From Avena insularis (Eukaryota; Streptophyta; Magnoliopsida; Poales; Poaceae): DNA of 64,000 nucleotides. The stretch spans positions 262,923,480 to 262,987,479 of the forward strand of contig CM042687.1 of the NCBI GenBank assembly GCA_023614405.1, written 5' to 3'. Numbering within the stretch: position 1 is the first letter of the stretch; every line of letters starts with the position of its first letter. A model generated the notes under the pieces. It was given only the letters and a program-made list of their open reading frames with translations. It was not told the DNA's origin and did no database searches. The translations under genes were made by a program, and so were the position numbers. Below, one piece after another: positions 11,636 to 23,886 of the stretch.

Positions 11636-12498
11636 TTAGGGGTTGGAGTATGCTACTCCGGACTCGACGTCCTTGAGGCGATAGGCATCAGCTGGGATTA
11701 CTTTTTTGACCACGTAGGGTCCTTCCCAGGGTGAGTCTAGCTTCAGGTGCCCTTTCTGCTTGAGTCCCGGGACGAGGTCTCCTTCAATGAAGGACCTTGG
11801 GCGTAACCGTCTACTGTGGTAGTTGCAGAGACTTTGCTTGTACACTATCGAATGGGCCACGGCGATGTCGCGAGCTTCGTCTAGTGTGTTTACGGCGTCT
11901 TCGAGTGCGGCCGTTGATTCGGCTTCGCTGTATGCAATGACCCGCAGGGCCTTGTAGTGTACCTCGGCGGGTAACATTGCTTCGGCTCCATAAACCATGA
12001 AGAAAGGCGTGTAACCAGTAGCGTTGTTTGGCATTGTGCGTAGGCTCCAGAGGATGGAGGGTAGCTCGTCCTCCCAGGCTCCCGCTAGCCGTTTAAGTGG
12101 GCGTAGTAGCCGCTTCTTGATTCCTTTGCAAACGAGGCCGTTAGCCTTTTCGACCTGCCCGTTGGTCTGTGGATGCACCACAGAAGCGTACGTGACATTG
12201 ATGTCGAGCCCTTCGCAGAAGTATCGGAACTCCTTTGAGGTAAAGTTTGTGTCATTGTCGGTTATGATGCTGTGAGGCACTCCGAACCTGTAGACGATGG
12301 ATTGAAAGAATTTAATGGTAGTAACACCGTTTGTTTAGTCACAGGCATGGCCTCAATCCACTTCGTGAACTTATCAATTGCCACTAGGAGGAACACGTGT
12401 CCTCCGGGTGAGGACTTCTGCAGTTTGCCGACCATGTCGAGTTCCCACTGGGAGAAGGGCCAGGCCAGTGGCATGGGCCATAGCTCAGAGCCTAGCAC
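11636..12498 (-). pseudogene. B1 integrase region
   Basis: Reading leftwards: WPFSQWELDMVGKL and VAIDKFTKWIEAMPV (12498-12330, first catalytic aspartate region), a frame change near 12270-12300, then HSIITDNDTNFTSKEF (second aspartate) and HPQTNGQVEKANGL (catalytic glutamate). The C-terminal part runs to YRLKDVESGVAYSNP and a stop at 11636. The zinc-finger part lies just right of 12500 but is broken (TAG near 12523). Ends about 300 bp from the end of the convergent + strand gene. Confidence 0.85.
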
Positions 12499-13105
12499 GT
12501 GAGGCTTGTCTGCAAACCTCTAGCAGGCTTTGCACTTCTCTACGATGTCCTTGGCATCGCGCATCGCGGTTGGCCAGTAGAAGCCAGCTCGTAGAGCTTT
12601 GTCAACAAGGGCACGACTGCCTTCATGGTGGCCGCAGATGCCTTCGTGGATGTCAAGGAGGATACTCTTCTCGTGACTATTGGTGATGCACCGCTGGAGT
12701 ACTCCTGTGATGCTGCGCTTGTACAGCTCGCCGTTGATGATGGTGAAGGCTTTTGATCAGCGAGCGATGTGTCTGGCGTCCGTAGGGTCCTCGGGTAGCT
12801 CCTTGCTCACCAGGTACTTGACGCATGGCTGAGTCCATGTTTTCTCGACTGCAAGGACCTGCATGAAGCAGACCAACTCGACCTCCGTGTCGAGCTCTTC
12901 AGGTGGCTCCGCTGTTCTGGGTGGCGCAGCCCCGAGTGTCCTGCAGCTTCGGCTATGTCCTTTGGATTTTTTTGCTTGATGGAGGGCACACAAATTTGAT
13001 CGAGTAACACACCCGATGGCACTGGGCGCATGTGGATCCAATGTTGGCGAGCTTGTCGGACTCCTCATTGCTTTCCCTACCGACATGCCGGAGTTCACAG
13101 TCGTT

Positions 13106-13351
13106 CTAGTCTCCTTCGAGTGAGTTGTAGAGCGCATGGTATGGGATCATGTTGCTGCTGTGTGCATCGCATTCGTTCATCGTCTGCTGAACAACAAGGT
13201 TGGAGTCACCGTAAATGACGAGCCACGTGGCGCCGCATACTTTGGACATCCGCATGTCATGCAGGAGTGCCTCGTACTCAGCCTCGTTATTGGATGCGTG
13301 GAACTTCATCCGCATCACATATCTCATCTTATCCCCTTGAGGGGATGTCAA
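13106..13351 (-). pseudogene. B1 second RNase H (RVT_3-type) domain, partial
   Basis: RMKFHASNNEAEYEALLHD carries the glutamate-bearing helix, and VIYGDSNLVVQQ the next catalytic aspartate, of the RVT_3 type of RNase H. It lies downstream of the ordinary RT/RNase H region. An additional RNase H of this kind is a known hallmark of plant Tat elements. The C-terminal part continues in other frames towards 12800. The first aspartate region (right of 13351) is broken. Confidence 0.75.
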
Positions 13352-13405
13352 GATTATGCCGGCTCATGATCCAGCATCGCGCTTGGAGCAGACGAAATGC
13401 ATCGT

Positions 13406-14053
13406 CTAGAGCTGGGACATGTCCAGAGTGCCCGGTAGCTGGAGCTCCATCCAGTGGACAAAGAAGTCAGGGAGCACCTGAGACTTGATAGTAGTGCGAC
13501 GCTCGTAGATGATGTCTCGAGGGAACAACTCGATGCCCCATAAGGCTACTCTCTCTGTAGCTTCGGGGTTGTTTAGGATGTTTGATAGTGGTGCATCGTT
13601 GACGACCATGATCTGATTCTCCTGGAAGTATTGACATAATCGACGTGCAGTCATGAATACGCCATAGGCGAGTTTTTGGTAGTGGGGATACCTTTGTGTT
13701 GTAGGTGTCAGTACTTCGCTGAGGTAGTATATTGGGCGTTGTACCCCATGGGTTTGGCCGTCTTCGGGTCGTTCGACCACGAGGGTCGTGCTAACCACCT
13801 GGTGCTTGGCAGCGATGTAGAGCGACATGGGCTCTCTCTCCTTTGGCGTTACAAGTATGGGATATGTAGAGAGTAAGCGCTTAAGGTCCTCGAATGCCTC
13901 ATCGGCTTCCACCGTCCACTCAAACTTTTCAGCCTTGCGGAGCAGTTGGTAGAAGGGGAGAGCATTTTCACCCATGCGGCTGATGAACCAGGTGAGTGCC
14001 GTGATTCGTATAGCTAGCTGCTGGACTCCTTTGACGTTCTTCGGCTTCTCCAT
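13406..14053 (-). pseudogene. B1 RT thumb and first RNase H domain
   Basis: Open frame from EKPKNVKGVQQLAIRITAL through FEWTVEADEAFEDLKRLL (connection) and PIYYLSEVLTPTTQRYPHYQ to LPDFFVHWMELQLPG, the typical RNase H-like region following RT in grass gypsy pol. It joins upstream RT at 14053 after a frame change. Confidence 0.85.
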
Positions 14054-14229
14054 GGCTATTATAGCCTTGATTTTCTTTGGGTTGGCCTCGATGCCTCTTT
14101 GGGAGATGAAGTACCCGAGTAATTTCCCGGATGGGACGTTGAAGGCGTACTTTTTCGGGTTTAGCTTGATCCTATAGCGATCAAGGTTGTCGAACGTCTC
14201 GCGGAGATCGTCGATCAGTGTTTGGCTTT

Positions 14230-14704
14230 CCTTGGTATTGACTACTATGTCGTCAACATAGACTTGGATGTTTTGACCGATCTAGTTTTTCAGGCACGCC
14301 TGCATGCACTGTTGGTAGGTTGCGCCTGCATTCTTGAGCCCGAAACACATTGTGTTGTAGCAGAATACCCCGAACGGTGTGATGAATGCCTTCTTATCTT
14401 GATCTTCGACCTTCAGTCGAATCTGATGGTAGCCCAAATAGGCTTCGAGGAAGGAGAGTCTCTCGCATCCTACAGTGGAGTCGATGATTTGATTGATTCG
14501 CGGAAAGGGGAAGTGGTCCTTAGGGAAATATTTGTTAAGTGTCGTGAAGTCCACATACATCCGTAGGACGTCCGTGTCCTTAGGGACCAATACGGGGTTA
14601 GCTACCCAGGTGCTTTCCTTTATCTCCCTTATGAAGTTGGCGTCGAGGAGTCTGTTGACTTCAGCGCCAACTGCTTCAGCTCTGCTCTCGGATAGATGAC
14701 ACAT
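14230..14704 (-). pseudogene. B1 reverse transcriptase core
   Basis: Reading leftwards: RLLDANFIREIKESTWVANPV, VDFTTLNKYFPKDHFPFPRI, FGLKNAGATYQQCMQ, then a stop (TAG at 14282-14284) shortly before the catalytic YVDDIVVNTK at 14241-14262. The catalytic YVDD is intact here, unlike in element A. Confidence 0.9.
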
Positions 14705-14841
14705 TGACTGCTTGACCAGCCTGCATCCGGAAACACGTTGAGTGCATGCTCGGCGAATTCCCTAGGAACTCCTGGCATGTCCGCAGGACACCAGGCGAAG
14801 ATTTCCCAGCGCTCACGAAGGAGTTCGACGAGCGCGTGTTC

Positions 14842-15531
14842 CTATGTGGGACTCAGGTTGTTGGCAATCAGGGCCGTCTTGGTAGGGTCCGTCGGGTGGA
14901 CCTGCACCGCATTGGTGTTAACTGTGGAGTCGAACGACATGTCAGGTGTGTTTTGCCTGGTGATAGGGGGCAGGTTGTTGTCTGTTGACTCCTTCAGCCT
15001 TGCGAGCTCCTCCCACATGCCGAACGACTGGAAGATTCTGTTGAATTCTCTATCGCAGCTATCGGACTTGGTAAAGCTACCTGGAATGGTGATGACACTG
15101 TTAGGCCCTAGCATCTTCAGTAGAAGATACGCATAGTATGGCACTGCCATGAATCTTGTGAATGCCACACGCCCGAGGATGGCGTGGTACTGTGAGGGCC
15201 AGTCCACTACCTCAAACTCGAGCCGTTCACGCCTGAAGTTGTTGGGGGTGCCGAAGATGATGTCGAGCCATATTCTATCCAGGGGTATACTCCTTTCCCT
15301 AGGACGATGCCGTGGAAGGTCGTGTCTGATGCCTCCAGGCTGCATAGAGGGATCCGCCTGGCTGCGAGTGTGCTTGTGAACATCAGATTGATGCCGATGC
15401 CGCCGTCCATGAAGACGTGGCTCATTTCGAATCCTCCAATCTGCGCCTCTAGCACCAGGTAGAGTGACACGGGCGAAGTATTTGTCGTGGGTGATCCAAG
15501 CAATCGAAGGTGATGCATGACTCCGAGCCAC
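14842..15531 (-). pseudogene. B1 aspartic protease region
   Basis: Frames 15207-15518 and 14842-15531. The retropepsin-like site reads VFMDGGIGINLMF, and the flap-side sequence VDWPSQYHAILGRVAFTRFMAVPYYAYL follows in the second frame, so a frame change lies inside the protease. Matches the equivalent part of B2 (48115-48840). Confidence 0.8.
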
Positions 15532-15559
15532 TTGGGTACTCAGGTATGGCAGGCGGAGA

Positions 15560-17741
15560 GGTGACGGCCAGGTTGACCTGTCGGGTGATCGTCTTCTACA
15601 CCTTGTTGGATGGACGTACTTTTTGTATCATCATAGCCCCCAGCGATCGTGGGTATGGCTCTGCTTCGTTATTCTAGGTCGGGGCAGCCGCAGGCTGTCC
15701 GGGTGCTCCAGATGGCGGAGGTGGGGCTCCGTGGCCGATGGCTCCTGGGGCAGGGGCGAATCCTGGATTCACCGCCTGGCGCCGCATTTGGGTGTACCCC
15801 TCGTGGAGATTTTGGAACTCCCTACAATATTTGTGCATGTGGCTGGCCTTCTTTTTGTCGTCATGCTTGTCGATGTAGAAGTGGATGGTGCAGGGACCCG
15901 ACGGTTTGTCGAGTGCATACGGCTCATCATTGCGGTTGCGGTGCTTCATGTTTGTGCTGGCTTTCTTCTATCACAGTAGTTTTTGTTGCGATATCCATTG
16001 TTTCAGTTTCCATCTTCGCGACAGTCGGCGTAGCCAGCCGCGACCATATCGACTTCCTCACGCTCGTCATAGATGCGTGCTCTTCTTTTCCCTCAGCGAT
16101 CACGCATGCGGCCAAAGTCGTCCTTGTCATCCAAACGTGTTTGGTTGATGGCATCCTCGCCATCAGCCCAGCGATTGGCGATGTACATCAGATGATCGAT
16201 GGTTTTGGGCTTGACGTTCCCTAACTCCTCTTTGAATTCGTGACGCCTTACGCCACCGTTGAAGGCGTCAATTGCCCTTTCCTTCGAGATGTTCTCAGCG
16301 GAATTCTTGATGACGGACCAACGCTGTATGTACGAGAAGATGGACTCGTTGGAGCATGGACAACAGGCACGTAGCTCCTCGATTGAAGACGACCTTTTGC
16401 TGGTGCCTTTAAATTTGCGATTGAAGCAGTATTCTAGCTCTTCCCGGCTGCGGATGGATCCGGAGGGAAGGTTATTAAGCCAGGCTCTGGCCGCACCCGT
16501 CAGCTGCAGCTAAAGGCATTGCATGGCTGTGCTTTTTCTCCCGCCATGGATCTTGACCGACGAGATATGATCGTCCAGCCAGATCTTTGGCTCCTGTACA
16601 CCGTCAAACTTCGGATTGTCCAAAGGGAGCTTGAAGCCTTTAGGCATCTGCGTTTGCCGTATGGCCCTGCTAAAGCACATGGAGCCGCATAGCTTCATGC
16701 CTTCCTCTTCAGACTCTATGGAGCACGCATGTTTTGCGCGTGATTTGTCAATCTTGCGCCGTGTGAGATCGTCACGGGCGTCGTAGTTGCATCTCTTTCA
16801 CCTCGGGTTGCAGCGACGCCGCGTAAGGTCATGCTCCTCCTCGTCGGATGAGGGTGTGCGACTTCTGGTGAATTTTACCGCAGCCTTTTTCTTTGGCTCC
16901 GGGGTTGCTTCTCCGTGTAACGCGGCTCCGACAAGCCCGAGACCTGCAATCACAGATTTATGGATTGCATACTGGGGATCCCCCACCGGTGGCGGGTTTG
17001 CTGCCAGATAGCCATCAACATGAAGGACATGTCGAGTGCCTTGGTGGCCTCGCGTCATGCAGCAGGATCCATGCGCTCCATGCGGGAGCGGTGCTTGTGG
17101 CCATCGTAGCCTTTCGAGGAGGATCCTCCGGCAGAGGAGAGCGCAACTCGCCGTATGCTTGACTCGTCAGCTGCTCTCCTGCGCTGTTCGATCTCCTTGT
17201 GCTTATCAATTTGTAGGTTGTGCTCCTTGATGAGGATCCAGTGGTAACCCATCAGCATGTCTCGAGAAGCGTCGAGTGGCAGAGGGTTGGTACCTCGCAC
17301 AGCTTCCCAGACTCTGTCCCACTAGGAGTCATTGAGATGGATCTCTTGGCGATTGTGATTGCCGCCATTGGCACCTTCGTGTTCCCCGTTCCCGTTGGTA
17401 TGGGCCGGGGGTGGTCTGTTTCCTCCGTTTGTGGCATTAGGAGCTTGCGGGTTGGGAGGAGGATCCGTAGGTTCGGCTCCATTGTCAACATCGCCATCGA
17501 TGATGACCGAGCACATGTTGCGATGGGGGAGATCGCTGCTCCCACAACTCTCAGATCCGGAACCGTAGGTCCCTTCCTCCGTAGGAGGGTCGCAGAGGTC
17601 AGAGTTGCAGCTGCTGCTGTCATCCAAATCGCTTGTCAGCGATGGTGCGTTGAGGACACCGATTGGCGGCACCCATGGAGCAGGTACGACCGCTGGAGGC
17701 AATATTCGCTCAGGGAGGCGTAGGGTAACTATTTGGCCCAC
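15560..17741 (-). pseudogene. B1 gag region, several frames
   Basis: Gag in pieces. N-terminal acidic and proline-rich part at 17322-17741 (GSGSESCGSS, PPPNPQAPNATNGGN), coiled-coil part near 17055-17300, YLAANPPPVGDPQYAIHKS near 16990, and the capsid-like start MPKGFKLPLDNPKFDGVQEP near 16640. A late block at 15674-15949 (CTIHFYIDKHDDKKKASHMHKYC) probably contains a degenerate zinc knuckle. B2 gag (48871-51256) aligns block by block. No full frame survives. Confidence 0.75.
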
Positions 17742-17921
17742 CTAGAAGCAGAAGCTCCCGAACATCAGTTCGACTCCGTATCCTATGGAATCGAAGTTTC
17801 GACGAGTTGCCTGCGAGTGGACAGTAAGTCGATGGTGCCGAAGAGGAGGTGATTATCCGTCACCTATAAGTCAAAGACGGTGTTGGATGGGACCATCACG
17901 ATCGCACGATCAACACCCCCA

Positions 17922-17940
17922 CTTCCCATAGACGGCGCCA
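17922..17940 (-). other. Primer binding site of B1
   Basis: Read on the - strand, TGGCGCCGTCTATGGGAAG begins 2 bp after the 5' LTR. TGGCGCC-type sites are common in grass Tat and Athila elements; I cannot fix the tRNA by eye. Confidence 0.7.
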
Positions 17941-17942
17941 AT

Positions 17943-18446
17943 TGATGAGGGTTCGACTCGTCAATGCCCATTGTTATGGACTTGGGTTTTGGAGGAGGGG
18001 AAGCTGGAGATCGCAGAACGGCTAAAAGATTCGCAGCACGGGGACACGAGGTTTACCCATGTTCATGCCCCCGGAGGGAAAACTCTACTCCTACTTGTCT
18101 GTTCTTGATTGATGGTGATGCCGATGAGTATAGGGGTGCATAGATGCAATCTGGCGTGAGGTGTGTTTTGGGGGGTATGAGGTTAGAGAGCCTCCTCGTC
18201 GTGCCCTCCTAGCCTTTATATAGGGAGGCTAGGTCTCGGGGTAGGTCGAGTAGGTTACAGATTAGGTTGAACCCTTTGAAATTCTATCTATAGCTAGTCG
18301 TGTTCTCTAAGAAGTCACACCCGTATGGGCCTTGGTCACTCGAATCCTTCCTAGGATTCATCATCCACACGGGTAATCATGTGGCCCCCTGTCAGGCCGG
18401 TACCGGGTAGGATAACATTAGGAACCCGTAGGGCATACCCATGTCG
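17943..18446 (-). repeat. 5' LTR of element B1 (504 bp)
   Basis: TGATGAGGGTTCG at the left and ATGTCG at the right, the terminal A having changed to G. The promoter on the - strand shows CTATATAAA (complement at 18215-18223). Clearly related to, but diverged from, the 503/505-bp LTRs of B2. Confidence 0.85.
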
Positions 18447-20536
18447 GGTCCATATGGATTTTCCACGCCGTCATTCCCATGCTAATGCAGCCGCTGGCGC
18501 GGTGCAGGTGTCCATCATGCCGCCATGTCGTGGCTATTGCTGGCACTGCTTCCTCTTCTTCCTCCTTGAGGATCATGGGTAGATTATTTTCTTCCCCTCT
18601 TCTCTCAGTATCTCTCTAGATTACTCACTATGGTATAATGTTAACCCTAATTAAGATTTGTTCCCCGTTCTAGGGTTCATCCCTCTACCTGTTTACTCAT
18701 AACTATTGTAGAGATTCATTTAGTGGATTCTTATTTCTATGATACTGTGGTAAACTTGCTATGCGGTTTGTTTAGGATTACTGACAATGGTGTTTTGTCA
18801 GTTGATTTTGGTTAAGTATAATCTTGACTGATGTTATGATGCTATATTCGATGTTGATACTGCCCTAATTGATGCATAGTATATTTGCTTCAGTGATGTC
18901 TCGATTGTGGAATTGGTATTGTCCTGGTTATACCTGGGCTTATGGAATTTGTGCTAAAATGCTAGTCTAGCCTGACATCTGAATTGATTTCTAATTCTCT
19001 CTTTGGAGATATTTAAGATGTGCAAAAAAATTGTGGTGGCTAAGCTTGGCTTTGCTGGCTCACAGGGTAATTCTGAAATGATTTTCGTGCATAGATTTGA
19101 TAAGGACCTGATCCTTGTTTGCAGATATACATGACCCCCTTGCTGATGATTTCCCTACTGTTATGAAAATAACAGTTCAGTAATCCTTCTGTAATGATTC
19201 CTAGCTTAATATTAGGAAGATGATTTGATGATATTACTTGCTGAAGCTTGCAGCTAATGCTTGTTGTCTTGATCTGTTATCCTCTATTTTTGGAGATATT
19301 TATGATACTAGGATGCCACCGTGGTGCTTCTAGTTTCTGGAGTGTGCCCAGTAGCAACCAGTCCATGAATTTGACTATGATTAGATGCTTATACTTGTTG
19401 GCACTAGATTGGGTAAGTGATGCATATACTGAGACCTAATCTATATATTAGATAGAGAACAAATGCCATTTGTTGCTTTAAAATGTTTGGTGATGAGATT
19501 ACATTCCATTTGGGTGTATCTCTGAGGCTTATTCACTTCCACAGATCATATTCTTATAGTTGATAAGAACATATGCAAGATGTGATTCTGTTGGGACTTA
19601 TCCAACCTTCTATGATTGTTGATGTGGCTGAGATGTTATGTTGCCCTTGCTATTGATGGTGAGCTTGGGTAGCTCCTGGCTGTGACAGACTTGTCCTCCC
19701 TCCTTGATCTTCTCCTCATCCTAGGTCCTGCTTTCTCTTGCTCTACATCCAGACTTCCCCTCCTTTAATTAGCTAACAATCTTGGTTGGTTAATTAATGG
19801 TTTTCTGTGGTGTTCTATGGACCGGTCTGGTGAGAATCTGTATAATATCTTATGGTATTCTTGCTATTCTGTTATGTGTTGAAGAGGATGTGTAGCAGAT
19901 TTTCTCTGCTAGCATGATTGTGTGCTAATAACCATTGCCCTTTGCTCCATGTGTATATTTGAATTACTTTAATGTTTTGAATTTTATTTTATTATAAAAG
20001 AACAATATAATATGATATATATATATATTTAAAGAATTATTTTGGATTACTATTGTAATCCTTCCCTTTTTATTTTATGCTTTGTATTTATTGTATACTT
20101 GATATGTAAGATTATAGAATAGAAGTAAGTATATTGTTATTATGATCTCATATAATGTTATTCTTTACTCACTTTTATTTATAATAGTACCAATCCAAAT
20201 ATTATATTATAATTGAATATTTGGAATCTCTAATCCCAATATTAATATCCTAAGTACTTAAATTACACTTTAGGTAGCAACCTACTATGAACCTCTACTC
20301 AATTCAAATTTCAAATTCATAATTCAAACACTTATTAGAACTCTTCTTAATAAATAACCAAGGTCATGTCAAAACCTGTCGCACTTGTTATGTCATTTCT
20401 CAATAGAACAAGAGAGATCTCGATCTCTTAGTAGTATTTTAGTTTTGCTATAAAATTCCCCATATTTCTTATGCATGAATGCAATGCGTAACCATGTGTC
20501 CTCTCTATTTCTAGCCTCTAATCCTGGTATGTTACA
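18447..20536 (-). repeat. Unassigned AT-rich sequence with an LTR-like end at 20536
   Basis: No gene recognised. The block ends CTGGTATGTTACA at 20536, the reverse complement of a TGTAACATACC LTR start. Just inside it are a GCATGAATGCAATGCG motif and AATTCAAATTT stretches placed as in the inverted LTR at 1-1100. It may therefore be an inverted LTR of a related family into which B1 inserted. The left limit cannot be set. Confidence 0.35.
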
Positions 20537-21660
20537 TTTTCCTACCTAGGGCCTGAATACCCTTGGGATTCCAAAAACAACAATCCATTGGAACTTGCAT
20601 GTCCTGGGGTGCTTTCCCCGCCTATTCTTATTCTTACCAACTAAAGTCCAAGGGGTATCATTGGCAAAACTATTACTGCACGAGAGTGAGTGAAAATGAG
20701 TAAATCTTTTTTGTCTCGTAGCCGCTGGTGATCTAAGCATAGATATTCACAACCAAGATAATTACGTTCCCTCGCCGTACGCTTGGAGGCATCTAGATTT
20801 TATCCCTCGACACCACCTGCCCACGTACACGTGTCAGATACATCATGGAAATATATAGGAGTATATGAGATGTGTGAGCGATTTGAATGAAAGTCGGCTG
20901 ACGAATCATGCATGCACGTCGGTTTGGGTAGCTCAAGGGTTCAAAGCATATAATCGATGGACACTACTCGAATATGCATTGTATCTCTATTGATCGATCG
21001 ATTGTTCGACAGAAAATGAAGTTGAGCTATCTAGTGATCATTGTACGCAAGGACCTCTAGTTTCTCTTATTATGCCGTACGATCGACGACCGGCCAGACT
21101 ATTGCTGTATTATACCAGCTTCATGATGCACAATAATGCATCGTGGATCACGAACTGAAGCCCTCGCTAGCTAGACGTACGTACGTATTATAGTACGATG
21201 CAATTAATAAGTAATTTGGCCGTCTGTACTATACATACACCGATCTTATTACCAAGTATATATACTTTGCGTACGTTGATCCAACGACATCCATAAGATC
21301 ATGAATGCCCAGGTCATGCATCATATATTCTGGTGGATGGTCATACGCATGCACATGCTCGATCTGGACGCTACTTTCCATCGTACACGTATATACTGCT
21401 GCACCGTACGTGCAACTAAATAATTAAGAGAGTACGTATATTCCCTTCCCAAAGTTTCATTTTGGTTCCTCCTGAAAAATGTTTAATTAATCAGACATGT
21501 GTAGAGTTAATGCTTCTAGGATTGGAAAGAAAGACCCCCCCTCCCCCCCAACTGCCCCCTCTCTCCACCTCTTCCCCGTCCCACCGGGGGCAAGGCCCGG
21601 CCAAACCCTCATGGGACTGGTGTGCCCTCTATGGGGGCTTTACGGGTCCGCTGGACCTAC
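20537..21660. other. Spacer, no gene seen
   Basis: Unique-looking sequence with many CGTACG/GATCGATC palindromes (for example near 20990-21000 and 21170-21200). No coding frame or transposon end could be supported. Confidence 0.5.
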
Positions 21661-23281
21661 CGGAACCAACTGGGATTGGTATGCCTGTGGCCGTGTGCAG
21701 TCGACTACTGCCTTTGGTGGTGGAGACAGTTTTCTCCCGCACAACACGGTGTTGCTAGCCCAGATTCAAGCTACGTTTCCCTTTGTCTTGTAGACCTCGC
21801 GACGGTAATTTTGGTGAGATGATGATGGGAGCTTCATGACCATAGTGGTGCATCCTCGTAGACAACAAGTTTGGTGGTGGTGAGGCCTCGACCTCGCGGG
21901 GCTCCTGTGCTACGGATCGTCCGCGGGTTGTGGATAGGTTTATTTTGGGAGAAATCCTTGTCAGCTCGCCCGACACCGAAGCGGTGCCGCCCATGGGTGG
22001 CATCTTTCCTTCATGAATGGCATCGTGGCTACCCGTCATCCACTTCCCCTGTGCCGGGGTAAACCCTAGGATCAGTCTCTGGTCCGGGCAGCAGCGGTCG
22101 CTTTCCCTCTTGAGGGTGCTGCTTGCTTGGTGCTTGACAAGTTGGTGCAAGGAGCATGGTGGGACTTCTTCGAAGGCTGCAGCGGTTGCCGGTCACCTTC
22201 ATTTAGTTGATCCGCCTCTGTCTTCATTTTCTTTTTTGTTCCTTGCGGGCGTGTGTTTGTTGCTGCCACAGCTTTTTCTTCCGTTTCGACTCTATCATGG
22301 TTGTGTCATGTGGTTGCTATATTAATATAGTTGGACGAAAGCCTGTTCAATAGAAAAAAGTTTAGTTTTGACTCGGCTGGCTAGTTTCTACGAAAAGAGA
22401 ACACTTTCAAATTTTATGAAAAACTGATATATATAACAACAAATCTGATATGCATGTGGTTGCTATAACACTTTCAAGTTTTGACCCGGCCGGAACCAAC
22501 TAGGACTGGTATGCATGTGACCGTGTCCGGTCGACTATCGTATTTGGTGGTGTGGAGGCAGGTTTCTCCCGCATGACATGGTGCTGCTGGCTCCGATTCA
22601 AGCTATGCTTCCCTTTGTCTTGTAGACCTCGCGACGGTAATTTCAGTGAGACGATGATGGGAACTTCGTGACCATAGTGGTGCATCCTCGTGGACGGCAA
22701 GTTTGGTGGTGGTGAGGCCTCAACCTCGTGGGGCTCCTGTGCTATGGATCGTCCAAAGGTTGTGGATAGGTTTATTTTCGAAGAAATCCTTGTCGGCTCG
22801 CACGACACCGAAGCGGTGTCGCCCGAGGGTGGCATCTTTCCTTCCTGAATGGCATCATGGCTACCCGTCATCCACTTCCCTTGTGTGCCGGGGGAAACCC
22901 TAGGATCAGTCTCTGGTCCGGGCGGCAGCGGTCGCTTTTCCTCTTGAGGATGCTGCTTGGTGCTTGACGAGTCGGTGCAAGGAGCATGGTGGGACTTCTC
23001 TGGAGGCCACATCGGTTGCCGGTCACCTTCATTTAGTTGATCTGCCTTTGTCTCCATTCTGTTTCTTCTGTGTTTCTTGCGGGCGTGTGTTTGCTGTTGT
23101 CCTAGCGTTTTCTTTCGTTTCGACTCTATCATGGTTGTGTCATGTGGTTGCTATATTAATATATTTGGACGAAAGCCTATTTCGGTAGAAAAGGGTTTAA
23201 TTTTAACTCGGCTGGCTAGTTTCTACGAAAAGAGAACACTTTCAAATTTTACGAAAAACTGATATAACAACAAATCTGATA
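21661..23281 (+). repeat. Tandem duplication of ~790 bp, possibly LINE 3' ends
   Basis: Copy 1 at 21661-22450 and copy 2 at 22491-23281 align throughout (both start CGGAACCAACT, both share CTTTGTCTTGTAGACCTCGCG and end AACAACAAATCTGATA). The 40-bp spacer repeats pieces of the copies' own tails (CATGTGGTTGCTAT, ACACTTTCAA). Both tails read GTTGCTATATTAATATA then GGACGAAAGCC, which resembles the 3' ends of grass non-LTR elements. Open frames on either strand differ between copies, so I do not call a protein. Confidence 0.7.
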
Positions 23282-23802
23282 AAAGAATGGAGAACTGTAT
23301 AGGAATTTGGTCCTCGATGCTCATCCGATCGATATGTGTACACAAAGAAGTAAGATCATCACACAGTTAACTTAAATATTATGCTACTTAATCTGCTTCG
23401 TGTTAGTTAAATGAGGGAATAAAGCAGCATATGCAGCTGTTAGCGCTGTAATGAGCTAGCGATCGGTCGAGCCGTGTTAGCGGTAGAGACAGACAATGAC
23501 GAAGGAATCTTTTGCTGCCCCCGGCGGGGCCCCTGATTGACTCATCAATTAGTTTTTGTAACGACAGAGATGGATGACAGATGCCAGTTCTTATCACGCA
23601 TCCCAGCAGCTAGCGGTGTCGAAAAGATAGTGGCACTTAAATAGTTACTACTGCTAGTTGCCAAACAATGCTAATTATTGAGAAAGCTAACATAGCTTAG
23701 CTAGCCGGCCCACGGCGTTATCTTAGTTGGACTTCCTATTCCATGGCGAAGAACCCCCCTTTGCCTAGCCCCTTATGACGATTTTTACACACAAGTTAAT
23801 TA

Positions 23803-23886
23803 CTCTCTCCGGTTCATATAATAAGCCCCGCTGATTTAGTGTAAAATTGTACTAAATCAATAACATTTATTATGGATGGGAGCGAG
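23803..23886. mobile_element. Short Stowaway-like MITE
   Basis: About 84 bp with terminal inverted repeats CTCTCTCCGGTTCATATAATAA and the complement of TTATTATGGATGGGAGCGAG, preceded by TA at 23801-23802. The right TA is not perfect (AATA follows). Size and ends fit the Stowaway group of Tc1/mariner-type MITEs. Confidence 0.6.

Larger units (their letters stand above)
6083..18446 (-). mobile_element. Element B1: Tat-like Ty3/gypsy retrotransposon, left LTR truncated
   Basis: Gag-pol lies on the - strand (about 17741 down to 11636), with LTRs at 6083-6297 (3' LTR in element sense, truncated) and 17943-18446 (5' LTR). The interior is 11.6 kb. Two RNase H domains in pol and an antisense multi-exon gene of the 'putative gypsy-type transposon' family point to the Tat clade (RIRE2/Grande-like). 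Same family and orientation as B2 at 25468-51762. The right LTR ends TGTCG instead of TGTCA. No target duplication can be tested because the left end is gone. All gag-pol frames are broken. Confidence 0.85.

Noticed and set aside
19806..20536. Solo LTR with TTTTC duplication (19801-19805 and 20537-20541)
   Set aside because: The five-base match is T-rich and could be chance; no second LTR copy is in the window to confirm the ends.
21462..23262. Protein-coding gene in the tandem block, including a 210-residue - strand frame
   Set aside because: The equivalent frame in copy 1 is shortened and shifted, with no known domain and a repeat-like 3' end.
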